From JBBQSN01 sp963825505 (GTDB taxonomy: Bacteria > Actinomycetota > Actinomycetes > Actinomycetales > CAWJMD01), in NCBI GenBank assembly GCA_963825505.1, contig CAWGTL010000009.1:62001-126000 (forward strand): DNA of 64,000 nucleotides, in the 5' to 3' direction. Positions 8,736-16,797 of the stretch are shown piece after piece; the first letter of the stretch is position 1; every line of letters starts with the position of its first letter. The notes under the pieces are model-generated. The model searched no databases, was not told the origin of the DNA, and saw only the letters and a program-made list of their open reading frames with translations. The translations under genes were made by a program, and so were the position numbers.

Positions 8736-8741
8736 TACCGT
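8736..8741 (+). promoter_or_regulatory. Predicted -10 element of a leaderless promoter (molybdopterin oxidoreductase)
   Basis: TACCGT lies six bases before ATG 8748 without a Shine-Dalgarno sequence. It overlaps the start region of the divergent glycosyltransferase gene. Confidence 0.5.
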
Positions 8742-8747
8742 GGCCGG

Positions 8748-9923
8748 ATGGGCGGAGCGGGCACGCTGATGCGGCGCGTGGGTGATCAGGTCGAGCAGCT
8801 GCACGAGCGCGTCCCGGACTCGCCGGTGCAGGACGAGCGGGTCGCGGCCCGCCTGGGTGTCGCGCTGGCCGTCGCCTTCGGCACCTGCTTCCTCACCGGG
8901 ATCGTGAGCCACCTGCACCAGCACCCGGTCTCGTGGCTGCCGCTCGGACCCGACCCGGCGTGGGCCTACCGGCTCAACCAGGGCCTGCACGTCGCGGCCG
9001 GGCTCGCCTGCGTCCCGCTCCTGCTGGCCAAGCTGTTCTCGGTCTACCGCCAGCTGTTCGAGTGGCCGCCGGTACGAGGCGCGGTCCACGCCGTCGAGCG
9101 CGGCTCGGTCGCGGTCCTGATCGGCTCCGCGCTGTTCCAGGTCAGCACCGGCGTGATGAACGTCTTCCAGTGGTATCCGTGGGGTTTCGGCTTCACCCGG
9201 GTGCACTGGGCGGTGGCGTGGGTGGCCGTCGGGTCGATCGTGCTGCACGTCGCCGTCCAGCTGCCGGCGATCCGTCGGGGCCTCGGACGAGGGGCGGACG
9301 CCGACCGCCCGGACGACCCGGACTCCCGGAGCCGACGGGGTTTCCTCGTGGGCACCGGCCTCACCGTGGCGGGCATCACGCTGGCGACCGTGGGGCAGAC
9401 GCTGCGACCCCTCGGTCCGCTGGCCGTGCTGGCTCCGCGGCGTCCGGACGTCGGCCCGCAGGGGCTGCCGGTCAACCGGACCTCGGCGCAGGCGCGCGTC
9501 CGAGACCTGGCTCTGGCCCCCGACTGGGAGCTCGAGATCGTCGGGCCCGCCGGGACCAGCCGGCTCACCCGCGCGGAGCTGGGAGCCCTCGACCAGCACG
9601 AGGCCGTCCTGCCCATCGCGTGCGTCGAGGGGTGGTCGGACTCCGCCCGGTGGGGCGGGGTGCGGTTCGCCGACCTGGTGCGGATGGCGGGCGGCGACGA
9701 CGGCTGCGAGGTGGTCGTCACCTCGCTCGAGGAGCGTGGCGCCTACCGGACCTCGACGATGCCGCCGGCCTACGCGCGGCACCCGGACACGCTCCTCGCT
9801 CTGCAGATCGACGGCGAGGACCTGCACCTGGAGCACGGCTTCCCGGCTCGCGTCATCGCGCCGAACCGGCCCGGTGTGCTGCAGACCAAGTGGGTCGCGC
9901 GGCTGGAGGTGCGTCGTGGCTGA
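8748..9923 (+). CDS. Membrane-anchored molybdopterin-dependent oxidoreductase, sulfite-oxidase family
   Basis: The 391-residue protein has two parts. Residues about 35-175 form four membrane helices with His residues (H81, H153, H167) suited to haem b, like a cytochrome b561-type anchor. Residues about 245-391 form a sulfite-oxidase-like molybdopterin domain. ACVEGWSDSARWGG contains the predicted molybdenum-ligating Cys (292) and RVIAPNRPGVLQTKWV is the conserved end of the fold. RSRRGFL at about 195 resembles a twin-arginine motif next to another hydrophobic stretch, so the catalytic domain is probably outside the membrane. It ends inside the next gene, with an 8-base overlap. The electron acceptor and substrate are unknown. 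Confidence 0.85.
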   Translation: MGGAGTLMRRVGDQVEQLHERVPDSPVQDERVAARLGVALAVAFGTCFLTGIVSHLHQHPVSWLPLGPDPAWAYRLNQGLHVAAGLACVPLLLAKLFSVYRQLFEWPPVRGAVHAVERGSVAVLIGSALFQVSTGVMNVFQWYPWGFGFTRVHWAVAWVAVGSIVLHVAVQLPAIRRGLGRGADADRPDDPDSRSRRGFLVGTGLTVAGITLATVGQTLRPLGPLAVLAPRRPDVGPQGLPVNRTSAQARVRDLALAPDWELEIVGPAGTSRLTRAELGALDQHEAVLPIACVEGWSDSARWGGVRFADLVRMAGGDDGCEVVVTSLEERGAYRTSTMPPAYARHPDTLLALQIDGEDLHLEHGFPARVIAPNRPGVLQTKWVARLEVRRG

Positions 9924-10392
9924 ACCAGCCTCTCCCGCCCGGCTGCTCACCGGCACCGCCGGTGTCGCGACGATCACCCTCGGGCTCGTGATCGGCCTGC
10001 GCGAGGTGCCCGCCGACGCGTGGTGGCCCGTCGGCCGCTGGTTCGTCGCCGGCGTCGTCGCCCACGACGCCGTGCTGGCGCCGATCAGCGTCGTGCTCGG
10101 TCTGGTGGTGCTGGGCCGGCTGCCGGAGGGATGGCGACCCGCCGCACGCGCGGCGCTGCTGGTGCTGGGGGCCTCGCTGCTGCTGCTCGCCTGCGTGCTG
10201 GTCGCGTCCGGGCTGCGGCGGAACCCGACCGTGCTGCCGTTCCCCACCTGGGCGTCGGTGCTGGGTGCGGCGGCGCTGGTGCTGGTGGTGCCCGCAGCGG
10301 TGCGCCTGTGGTCGGCGTGGCTCACCCGGTCCCGAGCGAGCGCGCCGCCAGCAGCACCCGACCCTCCGCCCGCCACTCCTCCACCACGCTGA
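9916..10392 (+). CDS. Small polytopic membrane protein, function unknown
   Basis: GTG 9916 overlaps the oxidoreductase stop, giving a 158-residue product with four predicted helices (about 8-28, 38-62, 73-95, 108-130). It ends in a Pro-rich tail (APPAAPDPPPATPPPR). Translational coupling to the molybdopterin enzyme suggests a partner or assembly role, which is inference. The 3' 71 bases overlap the convergent DUF2064-methyltransferase gene, so the Pro-rich tail may be poorly constrained. No family is recognised. Confidence 0.65.
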   Translation: MAEPASPARLLTGTAGVATITLGLVIGLREVPADAWWPVGRWFVAGVVAHDAVLAPISVVLGLVVLGRLPEGWRPAARAALLVLGASLLLLACVLVASGLRRNPTVLPFPTWASVLGAAALVLVVPAAVRLWSAWLTRSRASAPPAAPDPPPATPPPR

Positions 10393-11617
10393 AGTCGTTC
10401 TGCTGCAGCAACGTCGCCAGCACGTGCGAGCCGACGCGCGCCCACGGCAGGGGGCGGCTGCGGCGGCCGTCCTCGGCGCGCAGCACGACGGCCGAGCGGT
10501 CGTCGGCAGCGTCGTCGGCGGCGGCTTCCACCAGCAGCAGGCCGCCGGGGCGCAGCAGCCTGCGGCACCGATCGAGCATCCCGGACGGGTCGCCACCGAT
10601 GCCGATGTTGCCGTCAGCGAGCAGGACTGTGCCCCAACGGCCCTCGGCCGGCAGCCGACCCTGCACCCGGCGACGCAGGACGCTGCCCCCGCGCCTGCGG
10701 GTGAGCTCGACGGCCAGCTCCGAGACGTCGACGCCGAGGGCGGCGAGGCCCCTCTCCCCCGCGGCCGTGACCAACCGCCCCGGGCCGCACCCCAGGTCGA
10801 GCACGGGCGCCTCGCAGCGGCTGAGCATCAGCTCGTCGACGCCGTCCGGGTCGCTCGACCACCGCGCGGCGTCGAGCATCGCGTGACCTTCGTCGCCGTC
10901 GACCGTCACCGCCCCGCCGTTCAACGCGTCCTCGAACAGGGCCATCGGGTGCACGTCCGTGGTGCGCGTGAGGCGTCGGTGCTCCCGGGCGAACCGCGTC
11001 GCGGGCGATGCCGCGGCGACCCGCTCGGCGTCCTGCGGCGTGTCGACGTCGACCAGCCCGGGCAGCAGCCCCACACCCAGCCCGAGGCCTCGCAACCGAG
11101 CGAGCTGCTCCGCCCCCGTGCGCTCGGTCGACATCGGGACGCCGACGATGGCGTGGACCGACGGGTGGCGCAGCCCGATGCACCAGTAGCCGCCGTCCTC
11201 GGTGAGCCCGAGCAGCGCGTCGGAACCGGCCCAGTCGACGTCGAGCAGCCCCGGCGTCAGCTGCGGGGTGTCCATGCCGACGAGCAGCATCGGGCCGGCG
11301 TCCGGAAGAGCGGCGTGGCAGTCCTCGAACGCCGCCGCGAGCCGCTCGTCCAGGCCGCCGCCGCGCTGCGGGATGACGACGAAGCCGTCCGGCACCCACG
11401 GCCCTGGCTCGCCGTCGAGCACCAGCACGCGGTGCACGACCGGGGTGGCAGCCACCGCCATCAGGGTGTCGTGCAGAGCGGCCGCCGCGAGCCCGCTCGC
11501 CTCCTCGGGCGAGAACCGGCTCTGCAGACGCGTCTTCGCCCTCCCCGGCAACGGCTGCTTGGCGATGACGAGCAGCGTCCCCGTGCGCTCCGGCACCGAC
11601 GTCGGAGCCGCGCTCAC
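10322..11617 (-). CDS. Fusion protein: DUF2064 (TIGR04282-like) nucleotidyl/glycosyltransferase domain plus class I SAM methyltransferase
   Basis: One 431-residue frame contains two enzymes. Residues about 12-205 match DUF2064/TIGR04282: VIAKQPLPGRAKTRL, LVGMDTPQLTP and DALLGLTEDGGYWCIGL, a GT-A/CofC-like nucleotide-binding fold. Residues about 225-431 are a Rossmann methyltransferase with motif I VLDLGCGPG (272-280) and the later LLRPGGLLLVEA. No stop or frame change lies between them; the linker around 205-225 is short. The start GTG 11617 overlaps the GT2 stop (GTGA). An internal ATG at 10945 opens right before the methyltransferase part, so a second product is possible. The pair probably acts on the same nucleotide-sugar or lipid-linked glycan as the neighbours. 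Confidence 0.85.
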   Translation of the reverse strand: MSAAPTSVPERTGTLLVIAKQPLPGRAKTRLQSRFSPEEASGLAAAALHDTLMAVAATPVVHRVLVLDGEPGPWVPDGFVVIPQRGGGLDERLAAAFEDCHAALPDAGPMLLVGMDTPQLTPGLLDVDWAGSDALLGLTEDGGYWCIGLRHPSVHAIVGVPMSTERTGAEQLARLRGLGLGVGLLPGLVDVDTPQDAERVAAASPATRFAREHRRLTRTTDVHPMALFEDALNGGAVTVDGDEGHAMLDAARWSSDPDGVDELMLSRCEAPVLDLGCGPGRLVTAAGERGLAALGVDVSELAVELTRRRGGSVLRRRVQGRLPAEGRWGTVLLADGNIGIGGDPSGMLDRCRRLLRPGGLLLVEAAADDAADDRSAVVLRAEDGRRSRPLPWARVGSHVLATLLQQNDFSVVEEWRAEGRVLLAARSLGTG

Positions 11618-12330
11618 GCCACCAGCACCTTGCTCATGTCGCGGACGGCACGCGCCACCCCGAGCGGGGTCCCCGTCACCTTCGACCGTCCGGAGCGCGC
11701 CCTGTAGTCGACCTCGGCCTCGACCACGCGCCATCCCCGGTCGCTCGCACCGACGACCATCTCCAACGGGTAGCCGGACCGGCGGTCCTGCAGCTCCAGG
11801 GACACCAGGGCGTCGCGACGCGCGGCGCGCATCGGCCCGAGGTCGTGCAGCCGCAGCCCGGTGCGGCGGTGGATCCGCCGGCACAGCTCGCGGTTCGCCA
11901 GCCGCAGGTGCCAGGGCCACACCCGGCGCGACGTCGGCACGCGGGTGCCGAGCACGAGGTCGGCGGAGCCCGCCCGCACCGGGTCGACCACGCGCGGGAG
12001 CTGGCGCGGGTCGAGGGAGGCGTCGGCGTCCATGAACGCGACCAACGGTGCGGTGCAGGCGGCGAGACCGGCGGCGCACGCGGCGCCGAAGCCACGCGGC
12101 TCGGCGTGCACCACGATGGCGCCGTGCCGCGCCGCCACGTCCGCGGAGCCGTCGGTCGAGCCGTTGTCGACCACCACCGGCCGGTACCCCTCCGGCAGGC
12201 GGCCCAGCACCCACGGCAGGGCCTCGGCCTCGTCGAGGCACGGGAGGACCACGTCGACCTCGGGGACGTCGACAGGAGCTCCCACGCGCTCGACGGTAGC
12301 CACCCCGCGCACGCCGCGCCTCCCGTCCAC
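11614..12330 (-). CDS. Family 2 glycosyltransferase (dolichol-phosphate-mannose-synthase-like)
   Basis: The product (up to 238 residues) has the GT2 pattern VDVVLPCLDEAEALPWVL, VVVDNGSTDGS and AFMDADASLDPRQL, where the last supplies the DxD metal site. SGYPLEMVVGA and YRARSGRSKVTG match polyprenyl-phosphate-sugar synthases and related cytoplasmic enzymes. The start is uncertain: GTG 12330, 12312 or 12303 are all possible and none has a clear ribosome-binding site; the longest is given. It is coupled to the DUF2064-methyltransferase fusion and divergent from the response regulator gene, with 58 bases between. Confidence 0.85.
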   Translation of the reverse strand: MDGRRGVRGVATVERVGAPVDVPEVDVVLPCLDEAEALPWVLGRLPEGYRPVVVDNGSTDGSADVAARHGAIVVHAEPRGFGAACAAGLAACTAPLVAFMDADASLDPRQLPRVVDPVRAGSADLVLGTRVPTSRRVWPWHLRLANRELCRRIHRRTGLRLHDLGPMRAARRDALVSLELQDRRSGYPLEMVVGASDRGWRVVEAEVDYRARSGRSKVTGTPLGVARAVRDMSKVLVA

Positions 12331-12375
12331 GATGACGGTTCGTTGACGTAGGAGGTGCGGGGCGTCGGCACGGTC

Positions 12376-12381
12376 TAGGTT
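12376..12381 (+). promoter_or_regulatory. Predicted -10 element of a leaderless promoter (response regulator)
   Basis: TAGGTT ends seven bases before GTG 12389. No Shine-Dalgarno sequence is visible, so the mRNA probably starts at or next to the start codon. Confidence 0.5.
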
Positions 12382-12388
12382 GCGAGCC

Positions 12389-13105
12389 GTGGGTGCCCGT
12401 GTGCTCGTCGTCGAGGACGACCGGACCGTCTCGGACGTCGTGCGCGCCTACCTCGACCGGGCCGGCCTCGAAGCGCGCGTCGTCGAGGACGGCCTCACCG
12501 GTCTGGAGGAGTGGCGGTCGTGGCAGCCCGACCTCGTCGTCCTCGACCTCATGCTGCCGACCCTCGACGGGCTCGAGGTGCTGCGGCGTCGCCGCGCCGA
12601 CGGCGACGACACCCCGGTCGTGGTGCTCTCGGCCCGCGGGGACACCGACGACCGCGTGATCGGGCTCGAGGTCGGGGCCGACGACTACCTCGCCAAGCCG
12701 TTCAGCCCGCGCGAGCTGCTGCTGCGGGTGCAGGGGCTGCTGCGCCGCGACGAACGCGCCCAGGGAACCCGGTTGCTCCCCACCCGGATCGCCCGCGGAC
12801 CGCTGGAGGTCGACACCGCGGCCCGGACCGCCCGCCTGCGTGGCGAACCGCTGTCGCTCACCACGCGCGAGCTCGACCTGCTGGTGTTCCTGCTCGACCA
12901 CCCGGGCGAGGCCTTCGGCAAGCGCGACCTGCTCCGGCGGGTGTGGGGCTGGGACTTCGGTGACACCTCCACCGTCGCCGTGCACGTGCGGCGGTTGCGG
13001 GAGAAGGTCGAGCAGGACGCCTCGGACCCCCGGCTGGTGCTGACGGTGCGCGGCACGGGCTACCGGTTCGCGACGCAGGACGAGCTGGAGAGGAGCGGGA
13101 CGTGA
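12389..13105 (+). CDS. OmpR/PhoB-family response regulator
   Basis: The 238-residue protein has a receiver domain (1-115) with acidic pair ED-D at 9-11, phospho-acceptor Asp53 in VVLDLMLP, Ser81 in VLSARG and Lys103 in AKPFSP. A winged-helix DNA-binding domain (about 140-232) follows, with LTTRELDLLVFL and VAVHVRRLREKVE, ending VRGTGYRF. GTG 12389 is preferred over TTG 12380 because the -10-like hexamer would overlap the latter context. The stop overlaps the histidine kinase start (GTGA). It probably regulates this glycosyltransferase/oxidoreductase cluster in response to an envelope signal; the target genes are inference. Confidence 0.95.
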   Translation: MGARVLVVEDDRTVSDVVRAYLDRAGLEARVVEDGLTGLEEWRSWQPDLVVLDLMLPTLDGLEVLRRRRADGDDTPVVVLSARGDTDDRVIGLEVGADDYLAKPFSPRELLLRVQGLLRRDERAQGTRLLPTRIARGPLEVDTAARTARLRGEPLSLTTRELDLLVFLLDHPGEAFGKRDLLRRVWGWDFGDTSTVAVHVRRLREKVEQDASDPRLVLTVRGTGYRFATQDELERSGT

Positions 13106-14241
13106 ACGACCAGCTGGCCGTGCTGGGGCTGACCGTGGGGAGCTGCCTGGCCACGGGCGTCGTCGGCGTCGTCGTGCTGCGGGCCCTGCGGCGGCACCGG
13201 GTCGTCGTCGTGCTCGTGCTCGCCGCACTCGTCCCCGTGCTGGCGGTGGCGGTCTCGGTGGCCGTCAACGTGCAGGCGATGTTCATCTCCCCGCACGACT
13301 CCCAGGTGATGGCGACCTCGCTGGTCGCGGCCCTGGTGACCGCCGTCGTGCTCGCCGTCGTGGTGGCCCGCTGGCTGGTGGCGGGGTCGCGCGCGGTGGG
13401 CCGCGGCCTGCAGGTCCTCGGCGCCGACGAGGGCGCCGTGGTCGAGCCGGCCGGGGCGGAGCACGACCCCGGTCCGGTGCCGGCGGAGCTGGCGGCGCTC
13501 GAGACCGAGCTGCAGGAGACCGGCCGGCGGCTCGAGGCCTCGCGTCGCCGCGAGCGCAACCTCGAGGCGTCGCGGCGCGAGCTCGTCGCGTTCCTGTCGC
13601 ACGACCTGCGGACGCCGCTGGCCGGGCTGCGCGCGCTCGCCGAAGGCATCCAGGACGGCGTGGTCGACGACGTGCCGCAGGCGCTGGACCGGATGAGGAC
13701 CAGCGTGGATCGGATGAACGGCATGGTCGACGACCTGTTCGAGCTCTCCCGGCTGCACGCCCCCGACACCGAGCGACCCATGACCCTGGTCAGCCTGCGC
13801 GAGGTGGCCGAGGACATCGCCCGTGAGAGCGCCGAGGGTGCGCGCGCCGTCGGCGTGCGGCTCGACGTCGACGCCGACGACCGGCTGCCGGTGCGCGGCG
13901 TCGCCGACGAGCTGGCCCGGGCGCTGGCGAACCTGATCGGCAACGCGGTGCGGCACACCGCGTCCGGCGGGGCCGTGGTCGTCCACGGCGACCGCGACGA
14001 GGACGGTCGGGTGCGCCTGTCGGTGAGCGACGCGTGCGGCGGCATCGCGCCCGAGCACCTCGGGCGCGTCTTCGACACCGGCTGGCGCGCCGACCCCGAG
14101 CGCACGCCTGGCGACGGCCGGGCCGGCCTCGGGCTCGCCATCGCGCGCGGGGTGGCGGAGGCCCACGCGGGCACCTTGCAGGTGGAGAACACCGCCGACG
14201 GCTGCCGGTTCGAGCTCACCCTCCCCGCAGCGAGCCGCTGA
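13102..14241 (+). CDS. Sensor histidine kinase
   Basis: The 379-residue kinase has three hydrophobic helices near the N-terminus (about 5-27, 33-56, 70-95) and only short external loops, so it probably senses within or at the membrane. A HAMP-like/coiled-coil stretch (about 125-160) precedes the H-box FLSHDLRTPL (His167). The ATPase domain has N-box LANLIGNAVRHT (Asn281), the DACGGI G1 box and GRAGLGLAIARG G2 box. It is coupled by GTGA to the response regulator. All catalytic motifs are intact. Confidence 0.95.
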   Translation: MNDQLAVLGLTVGSCLATGVVGVVVLRALRRHRVVVVLVLAALVPVLAVAVSVAVNVQAMFISPHDSQVMATSLVAALVTAVVLAVVVARWLVAGSRAVGRGLQVLGADEGAVVEPAGAEHDPGPVPAELAALETELQETGRRLEASRRRERNLEASRRELVAFLSHDLRTPLAGLRALAEGIQDGVVDDVPQALDRMRTSVDRMNGMVDDLFELSRLHAPDTERPMTLVSLREVAEDIARESAEGARAVGVRLDVDADDRLPVRGVADELARALANLIGNAVRHTASGGAVVVHGDRDEDGRVRLSVSDACGGIAPEHLGRVFDTGWRADPERTPGDGRAGLGLAIARGVAEAHAGTLQVENTADGCRFELTLPAASR

Positions 14242-14425
14242 CCGTCAGGTCGTGGTGGGCGCCGCGTCCTCGTCGAGCAACCGTCTTCCGGCTCGGACCG
14301 TGCTCGGTCGTCGACGGTGGCGTCGCCTCCATCGCAGAACGGCTCGTCCCCGTCGGCCGTCGGTACCCACCCACGATGCTGCTCGGCGAGGGCGCCGGCG
14401 GCACCGCCCTGAGCAGCGCGCAGCG

Positions 14426-15565
14426 TCAGCGTGCCGGAACCGTCACGACGCGGGCAGACGTGGTCGGCGTGATGGCGTCGTCGTAACCGCCGGCCACCAG
14501 GACGCGACGATCCCCCACGACCGTGGCGGTCACGAACGACCGTCGCGGCTGGGCCGTCTCGCTGACCGTCGTCATCGACCCGTCGGCCGGGTCGAAGACC
14601 TCGACCCGGGGGCCTCCCGCGATGACGACGCGTCCGTCCGGGAGCGCCGCGACGGCGCCGTCGAGCTTGTACTGCGCGGCAGCGAGGTCCGGTCCCGACG
14701 CGATCGTCCCGACCGCGTCCGCCGAGGGCGGGGTGAGGATCTCCGTGGAGCCGAGGAGCTCGCGCCCCTCGACCGTCGTCGAGCCGCCGACCACGAGCGC
14801 CCGACCGTCGGCGAGGGCGACCGCGGCGTGCTTCACCCGGGGCACCGCCAGGCGCGGGCCGTCGGTCCACGACGTGCCGTCGAAGGCCTGCGTCGTCGGC
14901 ACGGCGGCACCGCCACGCGACGCGCCGCCGACGACGAGCACCAGGTCGCCGACCGCGACCGCCGCGTGAGCCGCGCGGGGCTCGGGCAGCGCCGGAGCGG
15001 ACGTGACGGCACCCGAGGCCGGGTCGACGAGCTCGACGGAGGCCAGTGCCTCGCCCCCGGCGCCGAAGCCGCCGACCACCAGGACACGCCCGTCGGGCAG
15101 CAGCGTCGCGGTGTGGTCGGCGCGACCGACCCGCAACGTGCCCATCGGCGAGAAGGATCCCCCTGCCGGGTCGAGGACCTCCATGCCCGCGGTCGGCGCC
15201 CTGCCCTCTCCCGGGTAGCCGCCGACCAGCAGCACCCGGCCGTCGGGCAGCAGGGTCGCCGTGCCGCTCGCACGAGGCTCTGTCATCGCCGGGCCCGCTC
15301 GCGCCGTCCCGGTGCGTGGGTCGACGACCTCGCTCGTGCGGGCCTGGCCGAACCCGCCGCACCCCTGCGTGGCGCAGCCCCCGACCAGGAGCACCGACCC
15401 GTCCTGGAGCGGAACCGCCCGGTGCACCGCCCGTGGCTGCGACAGCACGATCGCCTCGCCCACGCGCCCCGGAGCCGGTTCGTCGCGGGTCGGTTCGCCG
15501 GGGGTGCACCCGACCAGCAGGAGCGACACCGCGACGACGACACCTCGGAATGGCCCACGCGTCAC
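14426..15565 (-). CDS. Lipoprotein with kelch-like beta-propeller repeats
   Basis: The 379-residue product starts at GTG 15565 with a lipoprotein signal: TRGPF, a hydrophobic stretch, then lipobox LLLVGC (Cys near 20). The mature part contains about six repeats of the form TATLLPDGRVLLVGG...VELVDPASG, the galactose-oxidase/kelch pattern in which each blade ends in a Gly-Gly pair. A beta-propeller outside the membrane is expected, probably binding carbohydrate or protein. The frame is open upstream of 15565, but the lipobox fixes the start. It is divergent from galM, and a leaderless-type hexamer precedes each of the two genes. Confidence 0.75.
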   Translation of the reverse strand: MTRGPFRGVVVAVSLLLVGCTPGEPTRDEPAPGRVGEAIVLSQPRAVHRAVPLQDGSVLLVGGCATQGCGGFGQARTSEVVDPRTGTARAGPAMTEPRASGTATLLPDGRVLLVGGYPGEGRAPTAGMEVLDPAGGSFSPMGTLRVGRADHTATLLPDGRVLVVGGFGAGGEALASVELVDPASGAVTSAPALPEPRAAHAAVAVGDLVLVVGGASRGGAAVPTTQAFDGTSWTDGPRLAVPRVKHAAVALADGRALVVGGSTTVEGRELLGSTEILTPPSADAVGTIASGPDLAAAQYKLDGAVAALPDGRVVIAGGPRVEVFDPADGSMTTVSETAQPRRSFVTATVVGDRRVLVAGGYDDAITPTTSARVVTVPAR

Positions 15566-15571
15566 GGCCCG

Positions 15572-15577
15572 ACGGTA
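15572..15577 (-). promoter_or_regulatory. Predicted -10 element of a leaderless promoter (kelch-like lipoprotein)
   Basis: On the minus strand TACCGT lies six bases before GTG 15565. The spacing and sequence equal those before the oxidoreductase gene at 8748. Confidence 0.5.
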
Positions 15578-15584
15578 CGCCGGA

Positions 15585-15590
15585 GACAAT
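15585..15590 (+). promoter_or_regulatory. Predicted -10 element of a leaderless promoter (galM)
   Basis: GACAAT lies six bases before ATG 15597. It is back to back with the minus-strand element at 15572-15577, so the two promoters nearly touch. Confidence 0.4.
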
Positions 15591-15596
15591 CGTGGG

Positions 15597-16640
15597 ATGA
15601 CGCGGACGCACCCTTTCGGGACGATGCCCGACGGACGGCCGGTGAGCCGGCTGGTCCTGGGCGCCGCACCCGGGCTCGAGCTGCACCTGCTCGACCTCGG
15701 GGCGACCATCCACCGCCTGCTCGTCACCGGGGCCGACGGCGTCCGCCGCGACGTCGCGCTCGGGCACCCCACCGTCGCCGACCACCTCGCCTCGGACGCC
15801 TACCTCGGGGCCACCGTCGGTCGCTACGCCAACCGGATCCGCGCGGGTCGGTTCGAGGTCGACGGCCGACGCGTCGAGGTCGGCACCAACGACCGCGGCA
15901 ACGCCCTGCACGGCGGCCCGGAGGGCTTCGACGCCCGGCTCTGGGACGTCGTCGAGCTCTCGCCCGGTACCGCGGTGCTCGGTCTGACGAGCCCTGCGGG
16001 AGACCAGGGCTTCCCGGGCACCGTCGAGGTGCTGGCCCGGTTCGAGGTCAGCAGCGACACCGTCGCCCTCACCCTCACGGCGCGCACCGACGCGCCGACG
16101 GTGGTCAACCTGACCCAGCACCTGTACCTCAACCTCGACGGCGAGGGCTCGGGGACGGTCGACGACCACGAGCTCCACGTGGCTGCGTCGCGCTTCACGC
16201 CGGTCGACGACGGCGGCATCCCGCTCGACGGCCACGAGCCCGTGGACGGCACCCCGTTCGACCTGCGCGAGCCGCGCCAGGTTGGCGTCGTGGCGCGTAG
16301 CCGCCACCCCCAGGTGGCGGCAGCCCGCGGGCTCGACCACAACCTCGTCCCCGACGGCTCCGGGGCGCGCCCGGTGGCCCGGCTCACCGGACCGGTGAGC
16401 GGGACCACCCTGACGCTGTCGACCGACCAGCCGGGCCTGCAGGTGTACACCGGCAACTTCCTCGACGGCACGCTGCCGTCGCTGCACGGCGGCACGTACC
16501 GGCAGGGCGACGGGATCGCTCTCGAGCCACAGCTCCCGCCCGACACCCCCAACCGCCCCGCGTTCGGGAGCGCGCTCCTGCGTCCGGGAGAGGAGTACCG
16601 CTGGTGGTGCTCGTGGCGGTTCGGGCCCTCGGCGCCGTAG
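15597..16640 (+). CDS. galM: Aldose 1-epimerase (mutarotase) family protein
   Basis: The 347-residue protein shows the GalM pattern: LLDLGATIHRLLV, GRYANRIRAGRF, NALHGGPEGFD and VVNLTQHLYLNLDG, with catalytic His candidates in LHGG and TQHLYLNL. ALEPQLPPDTPN holds the conserved Glu near the C-terminus. It interconverts alpha and beta anomers of aldoses such as galactose or glucose in the cytoplasm. The start ATG 15597 gives the usual family length. It stands alone, with no gal genes adjacent. Mutarotase family is secure; the sugar is inferred from family. Confidence 0.9.
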   Translation: MTRTHPFGTMPDGRPVSRLVLGAAPGLELHLLDLGATIHRLLVTGADGVRRDVALGHPTVADHLASDAYLGATVGRYANRIRAGRFEVDGRRVEVGTNDRGNALHGGPEGFDARLWDVVELSPGTAVLGLTSPAGDQGFPGTVEVLARFEVSSDTVALTLTARTDAPTVVNLTQHLYLNLDGEGSGTVDDHELHVAASRFTPVDDGGIPLDGHEPVDGTPFDLREPRQVGVVARSRHPQVAAARGLDHNLVPDGSGARPVARLTGPVSGTTLTLSTDQPGLQVYTGNFLDGTLPSLHGGTYRQGDGIALEPQLPPDTPNRPAFGSALLRPGEEYRWWCSWRFGPSAP

Positions 16641-16797
16641 GTCCGTCCGAGGGGTCCGTCGCCCCGCGCGGTTGCCTCGCCGCACGGGGCGTGGTTGTGT
16701 CGTCACGTCGACGCCGCCCCGGACCCCGGTAGCGCTGCAGCGCAGTCTGCGGGGTCCGTCGTCGTCTCCGGGCGACCGCGCTCGCTGAGCGAAGGAG

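Noticed and set aside
14242..14425. A possible gene between the kinase and the kelch-like lipoprotein
   Set aside because: The 184-base gap has short frames only, with no ribosome-binding site or recognised motif.
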